A DNA stretch of 38,870 bases from an uncultured Bacteroidaceae bacterium (GCA_905233465.1 CAJOEI010000034.1:4562-43431), one strand, 5' to 3'; positions 24,796 to 33,502 are shown, counted from the stretch's first letter. A program made the numbers and translations. The notes: generated from the sequence alone by a model not told the origin.

Positions 24796-27239
24796 AGAGA
24801 GATAGAGAAATAGAGATTATCGTCGTCTTCCTCCTGCTGCTATGCGGCTGCTCTACCACATCGCATCTGCCGGAGGGCGAGGTGCTCTACACAGGTGTGC
24901 GAAGCATTGACTTCCAATGGGCCGACAGCATCCCCGACACCACACGCACCACCGTCGAGGCCGAGCTGCGAGCCGCTCTCGCCTGCCCGCCCAACAACGC
25001 CATCTTCGGCTCCAGCAAGGCACGCTGGCCCCTGCCCACAGGACTGTGGATATACAACCGCTACCAGGGCAGCACCAGCCGCTTCGGACGTTGGATGTTC
25101 CAGACCTTCGGCTCACAACCCGTGACCCTCACCACCGTCAACCCCGACCTGCGCACACGTGTGGCAGAGCAGACGCTGCGCGCCTACGGTTTCTTCGGCG
25201 GGCAGGCACGCTCCACAATAGTACCCAACCCACACAACGACCGCAAGGCACGCGTGGCCTACAGCGTCAGCTCGGGGCCTCTGCACCGCTTGGACAGCAT
25301 CGAGTATCTGGGCTTCGGCAGCACGGCCGACAGCCTCATCGCCGCCACGTCGCAACACAGCCTGCTGCATCGCGGGCAGCCCTTCAGCGCCGCCACACTC
25401 GATGCCGAGCGCCAGCGACTGTCAGCACTGTTCCGCAACCGCGGATTCTTCTATTTCAAACCTGAGTACATCACCTATCGCGCAGACAGCCTGCAGCGCG
25501 AGCAAGCCATACAGCTGCGCGTGCAGCCGTTGCCCGACATGCCCGCACAGGCACGCAACAGCTACACCATCGGGCAGACACGTATAACAATCTTCCCGCA
25601 GGGCGACTTCAACATCACCGACAGCACCAACAACCCCACACGCACTTACACCGCACGACGACGCACACGCATGACGCTGACCGCTGCCGATAGCTTGCGG
25701 CTGCGGGCCGCACGCGACAACTTCGTCATGCGTTGGGGAGGCGGAGAGCAGATGCCGCTCAAGATGAGCGCCATACGCCAGTATCTGCTCTACCAGCCCG
25801 GACAGCCATACCACCAGCGACTGCATGAGATGGTGCAGAGCCTGCTGGCAGGCATGGGCGTGTTCTCGTCCATGCAGATGAGCTACACCCCGCGCGACAC
25901 CACCGACACATGCTCCATCCTCGACGTGAACATCTTCGGCATCCTCGACAAGCCCTACGACAGCGAACTCGAGGCCCGCGTGACCAACAAGAGCAACGGC
26001 CTGCTCGGACCCGGACTGGCATGGGGCATGAGCAAGCGCAACGCCTTCCGCGGTGCCGAGAACCTCAGTTTCAAGGTGCGCGGTTCCTACGAGTGGCAGA
26101 CAGGCGTCAAGGGCGAGGATGTAGACCGCAGCCTGCTCAACAGCTTCGAGCTCGGGGCTTCGCTGGCGCTGACATACCCGCGGCTGCGGCCACGCTTCCT
26201 GCAGATGGCCGACTTCCGCCGCCAACGCAAGCTGGCGCAGCGCAACACCACCGGATTCAACTTCCGCACCTTCGCCACCACGACCTTCAAGCTCGATGCC
26301 GAATGGATGAACCGAGCATCATACTTCCGCATGATCAGCGTAGGCGGACGCGTGGCCTACACCTATAGGCGAAAGCCCTGGCTGCAGCACGAGCTCACGC
26401 CCTTCCGTCTGGACTACAACATACTCTCGCACCGCTCCGAACGCTTTGACAGCATCATGGCCAACAACCAGGCACTGTATGTGAGCATGCGCGACCAGTT
26501 TGTGCCATCCATGGGCTACACATTCACATACTCGCCACGCGCACGCGCTGGACACTCGCGCGCCGTCATACTCAGCGCCAAAGAAGCTGGCAACATCCTA
26601 AACACCATCTATGCCGCAGCCGGACAGGGCAGCACCACACGCAACAAGAAACTGCTGGGTACGCCATTCGCACAGTTCTTCAAGCTCACGGCCGAGTGGC
26701 GCGAGACATGGCCGCTCTTTGGCCAGAGCACGCTGGCGGCACGCGCCCAAGCAGGAGCCGTGTGGAGCTATGGCAACAGCACTATGGCACCCTACGCCGA
26801 CCTGCTGAACGTGGGCGGTGCCAACAGCATACGTGCCTTCGGCGTTCGCACTATAGGCCCTGGCAGCTACCACCCTGCGGCATCCGGCTGGAGCTATGTC
26901 GACCAGGTGGGCGACATCAAGCTCGAAGCCAACATCGAATGGCGCTTCCCACTGGTGGGCGACCTCGCGGGAGCCCTCTTCCTCGATGCGGGCAACGTGT
27001 GGCTGATGCATCCCGACGACAACCGGCCGGGCGGATGCATCGATGCCAGCACCTTCCTGCGTGAGATTGCACTCGGCACAGGAGCCGGCCTGCGCTACGA
27101 CCTCAGCTTCCTCGTGCTGCGCTTCGATGTCGGCGTGGGAATCCACGCACCATACCAGACCACCCGATCTGGCTACTACAACATGCCACGCTTCCGCGAC
27201 TCCCTCGGCTTCCACCTCGCCGTGGGATATCCTTTCTGA
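24792..27239 (+). CDS. tamL: TamL: lipidated Omp85-family outer membrane protein
   Basis: An 815-residue protein of the Omp85/BamA superfamily. The N-terminus has a short lipoprotein signal ending LLCGC with Cys20, followed by the LPEGEVLYTGV motif that marks the lipidated TamA-like proteins (TamL) of Bacteroidetes. POTRA-like repeats occupy about residues 60-330 (for example RLDSIEYLGFGSTADSLIAA and RGQPFSAATLDAERQRLSALFRNRGFFYF), and a 16-strand beta-barrel follows, with LLNVGGANSIRAFGVRTIGPG as the barrel motif and a terminal aromatic residue (YPF). With TamB it forms the translocation and assembly module linking the two membranes. It overlaps tamB by ATGA. A 9-base CTATAG array begins exactly at its stop codon. 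Confidence 0.92.
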   Translation: MKRDREIEIIVVFLLLLCGCSTTSHLPEGEVLYTGVRSIDFQWADSIPDTTRTTVEAELRAALACPPNNAIFGSSKARWPLPTGLWIYNRYQGSTSRFGRWMFQTFGSQPVTLTTVNPDLRTRVAEQTLRAYGFFGGQARSTIVPNPHNDRKARVAYSVSSGPLHRLDSIEYLGFGSTADSLIAATSQHSLLHRGQPFSAATLDAERQRLSALFRNRGFFYFKPEYITYRADSLQREQAIQLRVQPLPDMPAQARNSYTIGQTRITIFPQGDFNITDSTNNPTRTYTARRRTRMTLTAADSLRLRAARDNFVMRWGGGEQMPLKMSAIRQYLLYQPGQPYHQRLHEMVQSLLAGMGVFSSMQMSYTPRDTTDTCSILDVNIFGILDKPYDSELEARVTNKSNGLLGPGLAWGMSKRNAFRGAENLSFKVRGSYEWQTGVKGEDVDRSLLNSFELGASLALTYPRLRPRFLQMADFRRQRKLAQRNTTGFNFRTFATTTFKLDAEWMNRASYFRMISVGGRVAYTYRRKPWLQHELTPFRLDYNILSHRSERFDSIMANNQALYVSMRDQFVPSMGYTFTYSPRARAGHSRAVILSAKEAGNILNTIYAAAGQGSTTRNKKLLGTPFAQFFKLTAEWRETWPLFGQSTLAARAQAGAVWSYGNSTMAPYADLLNVGGANSIRAFGVRTIGPGSYHPAASGWSYVDQVGDIKLEANIEWRFPLVGDLAGALFLDAGNVWLMHPDDNRPGGCIDASTFLREIALGTGAGLRYDLSFLVLRFDVGVGIHAPYQTTRSGYYNMPRFRDSLGFHLAVGYPF

Positions 27240-27305
27240 TAGAGGCGATAGTTACTATAGAGTCTATAGAAGCTATAGAAGCTATAGAGTCTATAGCACC
27301 TATAG
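27237..27305 (+). repeat. CTATAG 9-base array, locus 1
   Basis: Exact CTATAG at 27255, 27264, 27273, 27282, 27291 and 27300, each 9 bases apart, with spacers AGT, AAG, AAG, AGT and CAC. Two degenerate units (TGATAGAGG, CGATAGTTA) precede in phase, so the array begins at the TGA stop codon of tamL. It occupies the first third of the spacer before the nucleotidyltransferase gene. Confidence 0.9.
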
Positions 27306-27379
27306 TGTTAAAAAGTTAAAAAGTTAGCGACAGAACGTTAAAAGATGAAAGCTAACACACCAAAGTTGAAACTTTTACC

Positions 27380-27387
27380 TATTTTTG
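27380..27387 (+). promoter_or_regulatory. Possible -7 element of the nucleotidyltransferase gene
   Basis: TATTTTTG followed by TGCGATAAA agrees with TAnnTTTG and lies 49 bases before the ATG. The -33 region is not recognisable, so confidence is moderate. Confidence 0.4.
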
Positions 27388-27436
27388 TGCGATAAATAAC
27401 AGAACATCGACAATCTTTAAACATCAAACTTGTATT

Positions 27437-28348
27437 ATGAAACCTACTCTTTTCCTGCTTGCTGCCGGCATGGGCAGCCGCTATGGCGGACTGAAGCAGC
27501 TCGATGCACTCGGCCCCAATGGTGAGACAATCATGGACTACTCCATCTACGACGCTATCCAGGCTGGCTTCGGCAAGATTGTATGGGTCATTCGTCGCGA
27601 CTTCGAGGACCAGTTCCGCAACCAGATCCTCAAGAAGTACGAAGGCCACGTGCCATGCGAACTGTGCTTCCAGGCCCTCGACGACCTGCCCGTAGGCTTC
27701 AAGGTTCCCGAAGGACGTGTCAAGCCCTGGGGAACAAACCACGCCGTGCTCATGGGCAAGGATGTCATCAAGGAGCCTTTCTGCGTCATCAACTGCGATG
27801 ACTTCTACAACCGCGACGCATTCATGGCCATCGGCAAGTTCCTCGCAGAGCTGCCCGAAGGCAGCAAGGGCAAGTACGCCATGGTGGGCTTCCGCGTAGG
27901 TAACACCCTCAGCGAAAACGGTTCCGTGGCACGCGGCGTGTGCAACACCGACGCCAATGGCAACCTCAAGGACATCGTGGAGCGCACCGAAATCGACACC
28001 ATCAACGGTGAGATTTGCTACAAGGATGGCGACAAGTGGGTGCCCGTAGGAGGCGAGAACGTACCTGTGAGCATGAACATGTGGGGCTTCACACCCGACT
28101 ACTTCGCATACAGCGAGGAGTACTTCAAGGAGTTCCTCTCCGACCCAAAGAACATGACCAACCTCAAGGCAGAGTTCTTCATCCCGCTCATGGTGGACAA
28201 GCTCATCAACGACGGCACAGCAACCTGCAAGGTGCTCGACACCACATCCAAGTGGTTCGGTGTCACCTACGCCGCCGACCGTCCCGGCACAGTGGAGCGC
28301 ATCAAAGCCCTCGTGGATGCCGGAGTTTATCCGTCACCGCTCTTCTAA
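27437..28348 (+). CDS. Nucleotidyltransferase family protein (sugar-phosphate NTP transferase fold)
   Basis: A 303-residue single-domain protein. The N-terminus LFLLAAGMGSRYGGLKQLDALGPNGETIMDYSIYDA carries the nucleotide-binding signature AGxGxRxG…K of sugar-1-phosphate nucleotidyltransferases, and INCDDFYN is the metal-binding Asp motif that follows in this fold. Which sugar phosphate or alcohol phosphate it activates cannot be read from the sequence; no partner biosynthesis genes lie next to it. It has its own promoter-like element and a clear rho-independent terminator, so it is a single-gene unit. Confidence 0.85.
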   Translation: MKPTLFLLAAGMGSRYGGLKQLDALGPNGETIMDYSIYDAIQAGFGKIVWVIRRDFEDQFRNQILKKYEGHVPCELCFQALDDLPVGFKVPEGRVKPWGTNHAVLMGKDVIKEPFCVINCDDFYNRDAFMAIGKFLAELPEGSKGKYAMVGFRVGNTLSENGSVARGVCNTDANGNLKDIVERTEIDTINGEICYKDGDKWVPVGGENVPVSMNMWGFTPDYFAYSEEYFKEFLSDPKNMTNLKAEFFIPLMVDKLINDGTATCKVLDTTSKWFGVTYAADRPGTVERIKALVDAGVYPSPLF

Positions 28349-28375
28349 AACGAGTTCTTGGCTCTTTAACCCATT

Positions 28376-28406
28376 GAGGCTGTGGCAATTGCCGCAGCCT
28401 CTTTTT
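28376..28406 (+). terminator. Rho-independent terminator
   Basis: GAGGCTGTGGC (28376-28386) pairs with GCCGCAGCCTC (28391-28401), one G-T wobble, loop AATT, then TTTTT. It lies 27 bases after the nucleotidyltransferase stop codon. Confidence 0.85.
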
Positions 28407-28438
28407 GTGTTTTCTCGACGTTTTTAGCTCACGCGCAG

Positions 28439-28600
28439 AAACATCCGCACGTTACGACTTAAACATCCACAAGTTGCGACGAAAACATCCGGACGTTGGC
28501 GGAAAATGATCCTGGAAGATTTACGTGAAACGCCCGGATGTTAAAGTGCAAACCTCCTGGATCATCAACCGCTAACCCCCGGGCCTTTTACCGCTAAAAT
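28439..28600. repeat. 22-base-pitch array of CC(N)GG dyads, second locus
   Basis: Seven units in a row. The first three begin AAACATCC at 28439, 28461 and 28483 (exactly 22 bases apart). The dyad centres then follow at about 28513 (TCCTGGA), 28535.5 (CCCGGAT), 28558 (TCCTGGA) and 28580.5 (CCCCGGG), a constant 22-22.5-base step while the flanking bases change. The unit is the same as the first one at 1722-1743. The rest of the 510-base spacer (28601-28790) shows nothing that I recognise; it is AT-rich and has no convincing ORF. Confidence 0.8.
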
Positions 28601-28805
28601 GTTAAAAAAGATAACCTATTAATATATAGCGTATTACGCAACCACATGAAACAGCCTCGCACATGGCAAGCAAAACTGCTTTAAACGGCCTGAAAGTCTC
28701 ATTATAATTGGCGAAAACACACTCTTAAACCCACATTTCGCGTTAAATTATCTTAAAAGTAATGTTCCGACCAGACATGACCATATCCAACCGAAGAATA
28801 CACCG

Positions 28806-28813
28806 TACCTTTG
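28806..28813 (+). promoter_or_regulatory. -7 element of the PIN toxin-antitoxin operon
   Basis: TACCTTTG with GCAC after it, 46 bases before the antitoxin ATG. No TTG is seen at the -33 spacing, which suggests a weak or regulated promoter. The second antitoxin copy at 38793 also has a -7 element (38631-38638) but a longer leader. Confidence 0.5.
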
Positions 28814-28858
28814 CACGGACAAAGCGGAAGCAACAAACCTACGAACAACAATTATCAC

Positions 28859-29113
28859 ATGAATTCGGTCGCACTCAACAATCTATGGTCGTATATCCAA
28901 GGCCTGGCGCTCACAACCAGCAACAAGCAGTGGCTGGCCGACCATCTGTATGAGGATGTGAAAGGAAAGAAAGATAGCAGACTTCAGATTACAGCCGACG
29001 ATCTTATCCTCTCACCTGAGATACTGGAACCAGTCAAGGGCATCACGCCTCTGCCAGATGACTTCGACCTCGACAAGGCCAGATTAGACTATCTTATGAA
29101 GAAATACGCATGA
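28859..29113 (+). CDS. Putative antitoxin of a PIN-domain toxin-antitoxin pair
   Basis: An 84-residue acidic-to-neutral protein starting MNSVALNNLWSYIQGLALT. The N-terminal half (LWSYIQ…TTSNKQWL) is a conserved block in small Bacteroidales proteins encoded just before PIN or RelE toxins; the C-terminal part (DLDKARLDYLMKKYA) would be the toxin-wrapping tail. The stop overlaps the toxin start (ATGA at 29110-29113), which fits a coupled antitoxin-toxin operon. A longer frame beginning at 28811 starts inside the promoter and is excluded. The antitoxin role is inferred from context. A close relative starts at 38793. Confidence 0.75.
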   Translation: MNSVALNNLWSYIQGLALTTSNKQWLADHLYEDVKGKKDSRLQITADDLILSPEILEPVKGITPLPDDFDLDKARLDYLMKKYA

Positions 29114-29529
29114 TGAATGTTTTCCTTGACACAAACATTCTCATAGACTATCTCTCACGCAGAGAGCCATTCTTTGAGAAATCTGCTTTGCTCTTTCAGT
29201 TGGGTAAGAGAAGAAAGTGTCAATTGCTTATTTCATCATTGTCTTTTGCCACCACCAGTTTTATCCTACAATCACACTATAAGTTGACACAAGAAGCTAT
29301 AACAGAGCTATTCTCAACAATCATAAAATTATGCCACGTCACTATCGTTGATGCCCAAACAGTAGAAGAAGCAATAGCATCTCATTTTCCTGATTTCGAA
29401 GATGCAATGCAATATTTCTCCGCACAACGAGGCAAGGCTGAGTTGATAATAACAAGGAACAAACAAGACTTCAGGCAAAGTGCGATTCCAGTATTGGAGC
29501 CTAAAGAATTTATTGAGAAATATTCATAA
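29110..29529 (+). CDS. PIN-domain ribonuclease toxin (VapC-like)
   Basis: A 139-residue PIN-fold protein. The acidic metal-binding residues are Asp7 (FLDTNILIDY), Asp98 (DFEDAMQ) and Asp120 (RNKQDF), in the usual order and spacing. PIN toxins cleave tRNA or rRNA when released from the antitoxin. Translation may start at ATG 29110 or ATG 29113; both overlap or abut the antitoxin stop. Lower GC content than its neighbours, as often for toxin-antitoxin genes, suggests mobility. Confidence 0.85.
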   Translation: MMNVFLDTNILIDYLSRREPFFEKSALLFQLGKRRKCQLLISSLSFATTSFILQSHYKLTQEAITELFSTIIKLCHVTIVDAQTVEEAIASHFPDFEDAMQYFSAQRGKAELIITRNKQDFRQSAIPVLEPKEFIEKYS

Positions 29530-29581
29530 TCCTACAATCGAACAACAGCATTAACCAACTTAACAAATATCTTAAACAACA

Positions 29582-32500
29582 ATGAAGAAAATCTTACTTC
29601 TCTTATGCGCCCTGCTGGGAACAGTGGGGACATGGGCGCAGGTAACCTCTATCACTGATGGTGGCCTGTACAACATCGCATTCAATAAGAATGGATGGTA
29701 TTTTTCATCAGCGATGAAAACAACAAACACGGCCCCTGGTGACTTCCGTTTTGACCAAGTTGGCGCCAACACTTATACAATTTACAGCGTTGGAGCAGAA
29801 AAATACCTTAAGTGGGATTCTCCCTCCAACGGCGGCACTCCTACTTTGGTGGCAACGCTGGAGGATACAGACAACTTCAAGTGGACGGCCAGCTACAATA
29901 GCAGCACTTGGACCATCGCAACAACAGGTGAAAGCGTGTTCTACCTCAATGGCTGGACAAACACATTGAGTGAGAGCAACGATGTCAAGTTCTTCAATAA
30001 TGCTACTCACGAGCTTTCTACACTGAAAATATACAAGGGCCCGACCGACGTCCAAAAGGCTGCTTATACTAAGGCTGCCGCTTGGGCAGAGCTTATTACA
30101 AGCACATCCACAGGCTTGATGAGCAGCACGAACCAATGGGTATCAGAAGCTGCAGATGCTTCTGAAGGTTGGCTTGACAGGCTTACTGACGGCGATCTCA
30201 CCAATTACTTCCACTCCGACTGGCATGGCAGTTATAGCGGCACTCACTACATCGAGGCTACGCTGCCAGATGCTACGAACTCTCTGCTCCTATATTATTA
30301 CACCCGTAGCACAGGAACTGGCTGTCCCAAAAACATCACTGTAAGCGGAAGCACCGACGGTACGAACTGGGATGATAACTTGGTTACCATCAACGAGGCT
30401 GATATGCCTCAAGCAGCAAGCAAACCATATGTAACAAAGGGGCTTACCTTTACATCTGCCTACAGCCACTTCCGATTCTACGTACACAGCACCAATAGCG
30501 GCAGCAATAGCTGGTTCTGCCTGGCAGAGGCAAACCTGTATCAGCCTACGGCAGCGCAGGCAGAGGCCATGACCTTAGCACATATAGCTGCAAAAGACCT
30601 GACAAACGAACAGATTGCACGCATTGACGCTTTGGATACTGAACTCCGCAGTACAACAGTAAATGTGACCTACGAGCTGTATGAAAGTGACGGAACAACG
30701 TTAGTCTCCTCCGAAACTGTTGTTCAAGAGAAGAACAGCGCAGTGAATGTCCCAAGCGCCATGACTGCAAGCACATATTTTAGCTACACCACAGAAGGCA
30801 CCATCGGCACCGAGGATTGCACAATTAAGGTGACACGTACTCCCCAAACAGGCATTGTTTATCCTCTCACCAACCTGAGTAATAACAAATCGTACTATAT
30901 CTACACGAAGAATCAAGCTCGCGGAGGTCTCTCTACTTATGAGGATAATGGTACCAAGTATCTGGCATCTCCTGTGAAATCGGCTCTTAGCATTTCAGCC
31001 AAGAAATTCGCTATCATCAGTTACGAGGGTAACTACTATCTCTACAGCGTAGATGATGCCGGATTCGTGACATATAGCGCAAATCAGAGAGCTCCCCTTG
31101 CAGCCACCGTCACCGGTACAGCTGATGCCGTGGCGTTCACGCAGACAACAGCTCCACTTTATGAAATCATGTTTGATGGTAGCACGAACAAGATTTTCAA
31201 TAGCTCCTCCAGCTACACCTATGGTATGGTATTTAATACTTGGGGATCTTCTTCATCTGAATGGGATGATGGTTGCCAGTATACGATTGAGGAGGCTGAC
31301 GACTTCGACCCGACCGATGCTCTCGCTGCTCTTGAAGGATTCTTCCATCCTGCATACACTTTAACATATGTTGTTAAGGATGCTAACGGTGCAACAATCT
31401 TCACATCGGAAGCACAGCCAACAACACTTGGAACACAAATAACAACACTGCCCGCAGAATATCAGCGTGATTTCTGTACTTACAATAACATTGACATTAC
31501 AGTAAGTAACACTGAGACAATAGCAGAATTCACAGCTACCTATGAAGGTTTACCGTTCACAATTTCCACAGATTATGACAATGCTACTTGGTATTATATG
31601 AATGGTCATGCTTCCTATAATGATCGTTATATTTCCACAAATGGTACAAATATTGTCTGGTCACAGGGTAATGGTCTTGGTGATGCCTATCGCTGGGCAT
31701 TCATGGGTAGTCCCTATGCTTTGAAGCTTGTTAACAAAGCAAATGGAGCTGAATATTTTTTGATGGGAACTAATCCTGCTACAATGGGGACGACAGCCAA
31801 GGGTTGGACGCTCAAGAAGCAAACCAATACGAGTTGGGCCTCTGGCGAGAATGGATTTGGTCTTTATGATGACGATTTAACCTATCTGAACACTCAGGGT
31901 TCCACTTTGAAATATTGGGGACAATTCGATCAGGGTTCTACATATTGGGTAGAAGAAGTCCCCACGAATTGGGCATCTTATGTCGAAGCTGATATCAAAC
32001 CTTGGTTCGATAACAATGGTAATTTCTTTGAGCTGAAATCATCTGTTGTTTCTGAGAATCAGAGCAAATACGATGATGCTCTTACGAATTGCAGCTATGA
32101 GACTTACTTGGAGTTGAAAGCTCTTATTACTGAACCAACTAATTATGCTTATCCCGGAACTGGATATTATCGCATAAAGAGCTCTGGCGCACGCAGCATT
32201 GGTTCGAGCTATATTGGATATGGCCAGCCTACTTCTGGCACACCAGGTCTCATCACCGTAGCTGCAACAAATGCGGCCTCCGATTTCTCAACAGTCATTA
32301 AGTTGACTGGATCTGACGGTAGCTACACCATCTCGACTGAAGGTGTATACGTTCAGAACCAAACAAATAGCAATACGGCATTCCCCGCAACAGCAGACGC
32401 TGCAGAAGCAGCTGCATTCGCATTTATTCCTTACAATACCCCCGGTGTAACTGTAATCACTAGCGATGGAGATGATTATGGATATTTCCATGAAGCTGGC

Positions 32501-33121
32501 TGGACTGTTCCTGCTGTCGTTCGCTGGACAGCAGCAGCTGATGCATCTCATTGGACTGTTGAATCTGCAGATAACATCACCGTCACCATCTCTGATGCTG
32601 GCTATGCTACCCTTTATGTTCCCTTCGCAGTTGAGATTCCTTCTGGTGTGAAGGCTTACACCGCTACGACTAACGGAACAGATCTCACTTTGTCCGAGAT
32701 AACTGGTACAATTCCCGCAGGTACCGCCGTCATCCTCGAAGGTAATGAAGATGATTATACCTTTGCTATTGATGCCACAAACACAGATGAAGCTATTACA
32801 AGCAACCTCGTTGGTAACTATCTCGCTTCTACCGCTCCTGTTGACTCCTATGTTCTCCAGAAGCAAGGCGAAGTTGTTGGCTTCTATAAAGTGGCTGGCG
32901 CGGCTAAGGATATCAAGGCCAACCGTGCTTATCTGGCAGTTCCCTCTGGCAGCGAAGTTAAGGCCTTCGTCCTCGGCGACACAGCCACAGGCATCAATTC
33001 AATTGACAATGGACAATTGACAATGGGCAATGAGGCTATCTTTAACCTCGCAGGTCAGCGTGTGGAGAAGGCTCAGCGCGGCATCTACATCAAAAACGGC
33101 AAGAAGGTCGTCGTCAAATAG
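29582..33121 (+). CDS. Large secreted protein with discoidin-like domain and T9SS-type C-terminal sorting tail
   Basis: A 1179-residue extracellular protein. Residues 1-20 form a signal peptide (MKKILLLLCALLGTVGTWAQ, cleavage after A-Q). An F5/8 type C (discoidin, carbohydrate-binding) domain is seen at about residues 190-322 (DRLTDGDLTNYFHSDWHG … SWFCLAEANLYQ). Several repeated beta modules follow, with no enzyme motif. The tail IFNLAGQRVEKAQRGIYIKNGKKVVVK is a type IX sorting domain. A carbohydrate-binding or adhesive role at the surface is inferred. Third positions are far richer in A/T in the second half (31.4-32.9 kb) than in neighbouring genes, which hints at a mosaic or transferred gene. 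The linker before the tail (NSIDNGQLTMGN) is encoded by CAATTGACAATGG spacer-type repeats. Confidence 0.85.
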   Translation: MKKILLLLCALLGTVGTWAQVTSITDGGLYNIAFNKNGWYFSSAMKTTNTAPGDFRFDQVGANTYTIYSVGAEKYLKWDSPSNGGTPTLVATLEDTDNFKWTASYNSSTWTIATTGESVFYLNGWTNTLSESNDVKFFNNATHELSTLKIYKGPTDVQKAAYTKAAAWAELITSTSTGLMSSTNQWVSEAADASEGWLDRLTDGDLTNYFHSDWHGSYSGTHYIEATLPDATNSLLLYYYTRSTGTGCPKNITVSGSTDGTNWDDNLVTINEADMPQAASKPYVTKGLTFTSAYSHFRFYVHSTNSGSNSWFCLAEANLYQPTAAQAEAMTLAHIAAKDLTNEQIARIDALDTELRSTTVNVTYELYESDGTTLVSSETVVQEKNSAVNVPSAMTASTYFSYTTEGTIGTEDCTIKVTRTPQTGIVYPLTNLSNNKSYYIYTKNQARGGLSTYEDNGTKYLASPVKSALSISAKKFAIISYEGNYYLYSVDDAGFVTYSANQRAPLAATVTGTADAVAFTQTTAPLYEIMFDGSTNKIFNSSSSYTYGMVFNTWGSSSSEWDDGCQYTIEEADDFDPTDALAALEGFFHPAYTLTYVVKDANGATIFTSEAQPTTLGTQITTLPAEYQRDFCTYNNIDITVSNTETIAEFTATYEGLPFTISTDYDNATWYYMNGHASYNDRYISTNGTNIVWSQGNGLGDAYRWAFMGSPYALKLVNKANGAEYFLMGTNPATMGTTAKGWTLKKQTNTSWASGENGFGLYDDDLTYLNTQGSTLKYWGQFDQGSTYWVEEVPTNWASYVEADIKPWFDNNGNFFELKSSVVSENQSKYDDALTNCSYETYLELKALITEPTNYAYPGTGYYRIKSSGARSIGSSYIGYGQPTSGTPGLITVAATNAASDFSTVIKLTGSDGSYTISTEGVYVQNQTNSNTAFPATADAAEAAAFAFIPYNTPGVTVITSDGDDYGYFHEAGWTVPAVVRWTAAADASHWTVESADNITVTISDAGYATLYVPFAVEIPSGVKAYTATTNGTDLTLSEITGTIPAGTAVILEGNEDDYTFAIDATNTDEAITSNLVGNYLASTAPVDSYVLQKQGEVVGFYKVAGAAKDIKANRAYLAVPSGSEVKAFVLGDTATGINSIDNGQLTMGNEAIFNLAGQRVEKAQRGIYIKNGKKVVVK

Positions 33122-33181
33122 CCTGACGAATGTAACCCATACATTTTACATCAAACATTTTACATTTTGAATAACAACGTT

Positions 33182-33355
33182 ATGAAAAAGACATATAATG
33201 CACCAGAGCTCCACATGCAGCTCTTAGACACAGAAGGCCTAATCGCCCTCTCACTCCAGAGCGGCACAGCCGACGACAGTGAAGCCCTCGTCAAGGAAGA
33301 CTGGGGCGACATCTGGGACGATGACGAGGCCAGCGCCTCCAACAGCGACTTCTGA
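33182..33355 (+). CDS. Small acidic protein of unknown function (MKKxYxxP family)
   Basis: A 57-residue protein starting MKKTYNAPELHMQLLDTEG, then IALSLQSG and a strongly acidic tail (EDWGDIWDDDEASASNSDF). Small proteins with the MKK-Y-x-x-P start, a central LIALSL-like stretch and an acidic WDDDE end are frequent in Prevotella and relatives, and they often follow secreted-protein genes. No function is established to my knowledge. The ATG at 33182 is preferred over an ATG at 33167 because it matches the family start. It lies 60 bases after the secreted protein, with ATTTTACAT repeats between. Confidence 0.7.
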   Translation: MKKTYNAPELHMQLLDTEGLIALSLQSGTADDSEALVKEDWGDIWDDDEASASNSDF

Positions 33356-33379
33356 TACACCTTTATCAATATACATGCG

Positions 33380-33409
33380 CACGCGCGAGGCCAAACAGCC
33401 CCGCGCGTG
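33380..33409. other. GC hairpin before CTATAG array 2
   Basis: CACGCGCG and CGCGCGTG form an 8-pair stem, extended by GGC/GCC after one mismatch, around a CAAACA loop. No T-run follows, so it is not a standard terminator. It stands 8 bases before the CTATAG array. A second hairpin precedes the array at 35480. Confidence 0.65.
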
Positions 33410-33417
33410 GGCGTAAA

Positions 33418-33487
33418 CTATAGAGGCTATAGGGGACTATAGAGACTATAGAAACTATAGAGTCTATAGAGCCTATAGAAGCTATAA
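33418..33487 (+). repeat. CTATAG 9-base array, locus 2
   Basis: Exact CTATAG at 33418, 33427, 33437, 33446, 33455, 33464 and 33473, then CTATAA at 33482. All steps are 9 bases except one of 10 (an extra G). Spacers are purine-rich (AGG, GGGA, AGA, AAA, AGT, AGC, AAG). The array ends 15 bases before the four-helix-bundle gene. Confidence 0.9.
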
Positions 33488-33502
33488 AAAGACAAAGACA
33501 TC

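Noticed and set aside
27437..28348. Linking the nucleotidyltransferase gene to a capsule or LPS sugar locus
   Set aside because: No glycosyltransferase, epimerase or flippase genes are near, and it has its own promoter-like element and terminator.
28439..28600. CRISPR array
   Set aside because: Units of 22 bases directly abut without distinct spacers and drift in sequence; no cas genes are nearby.
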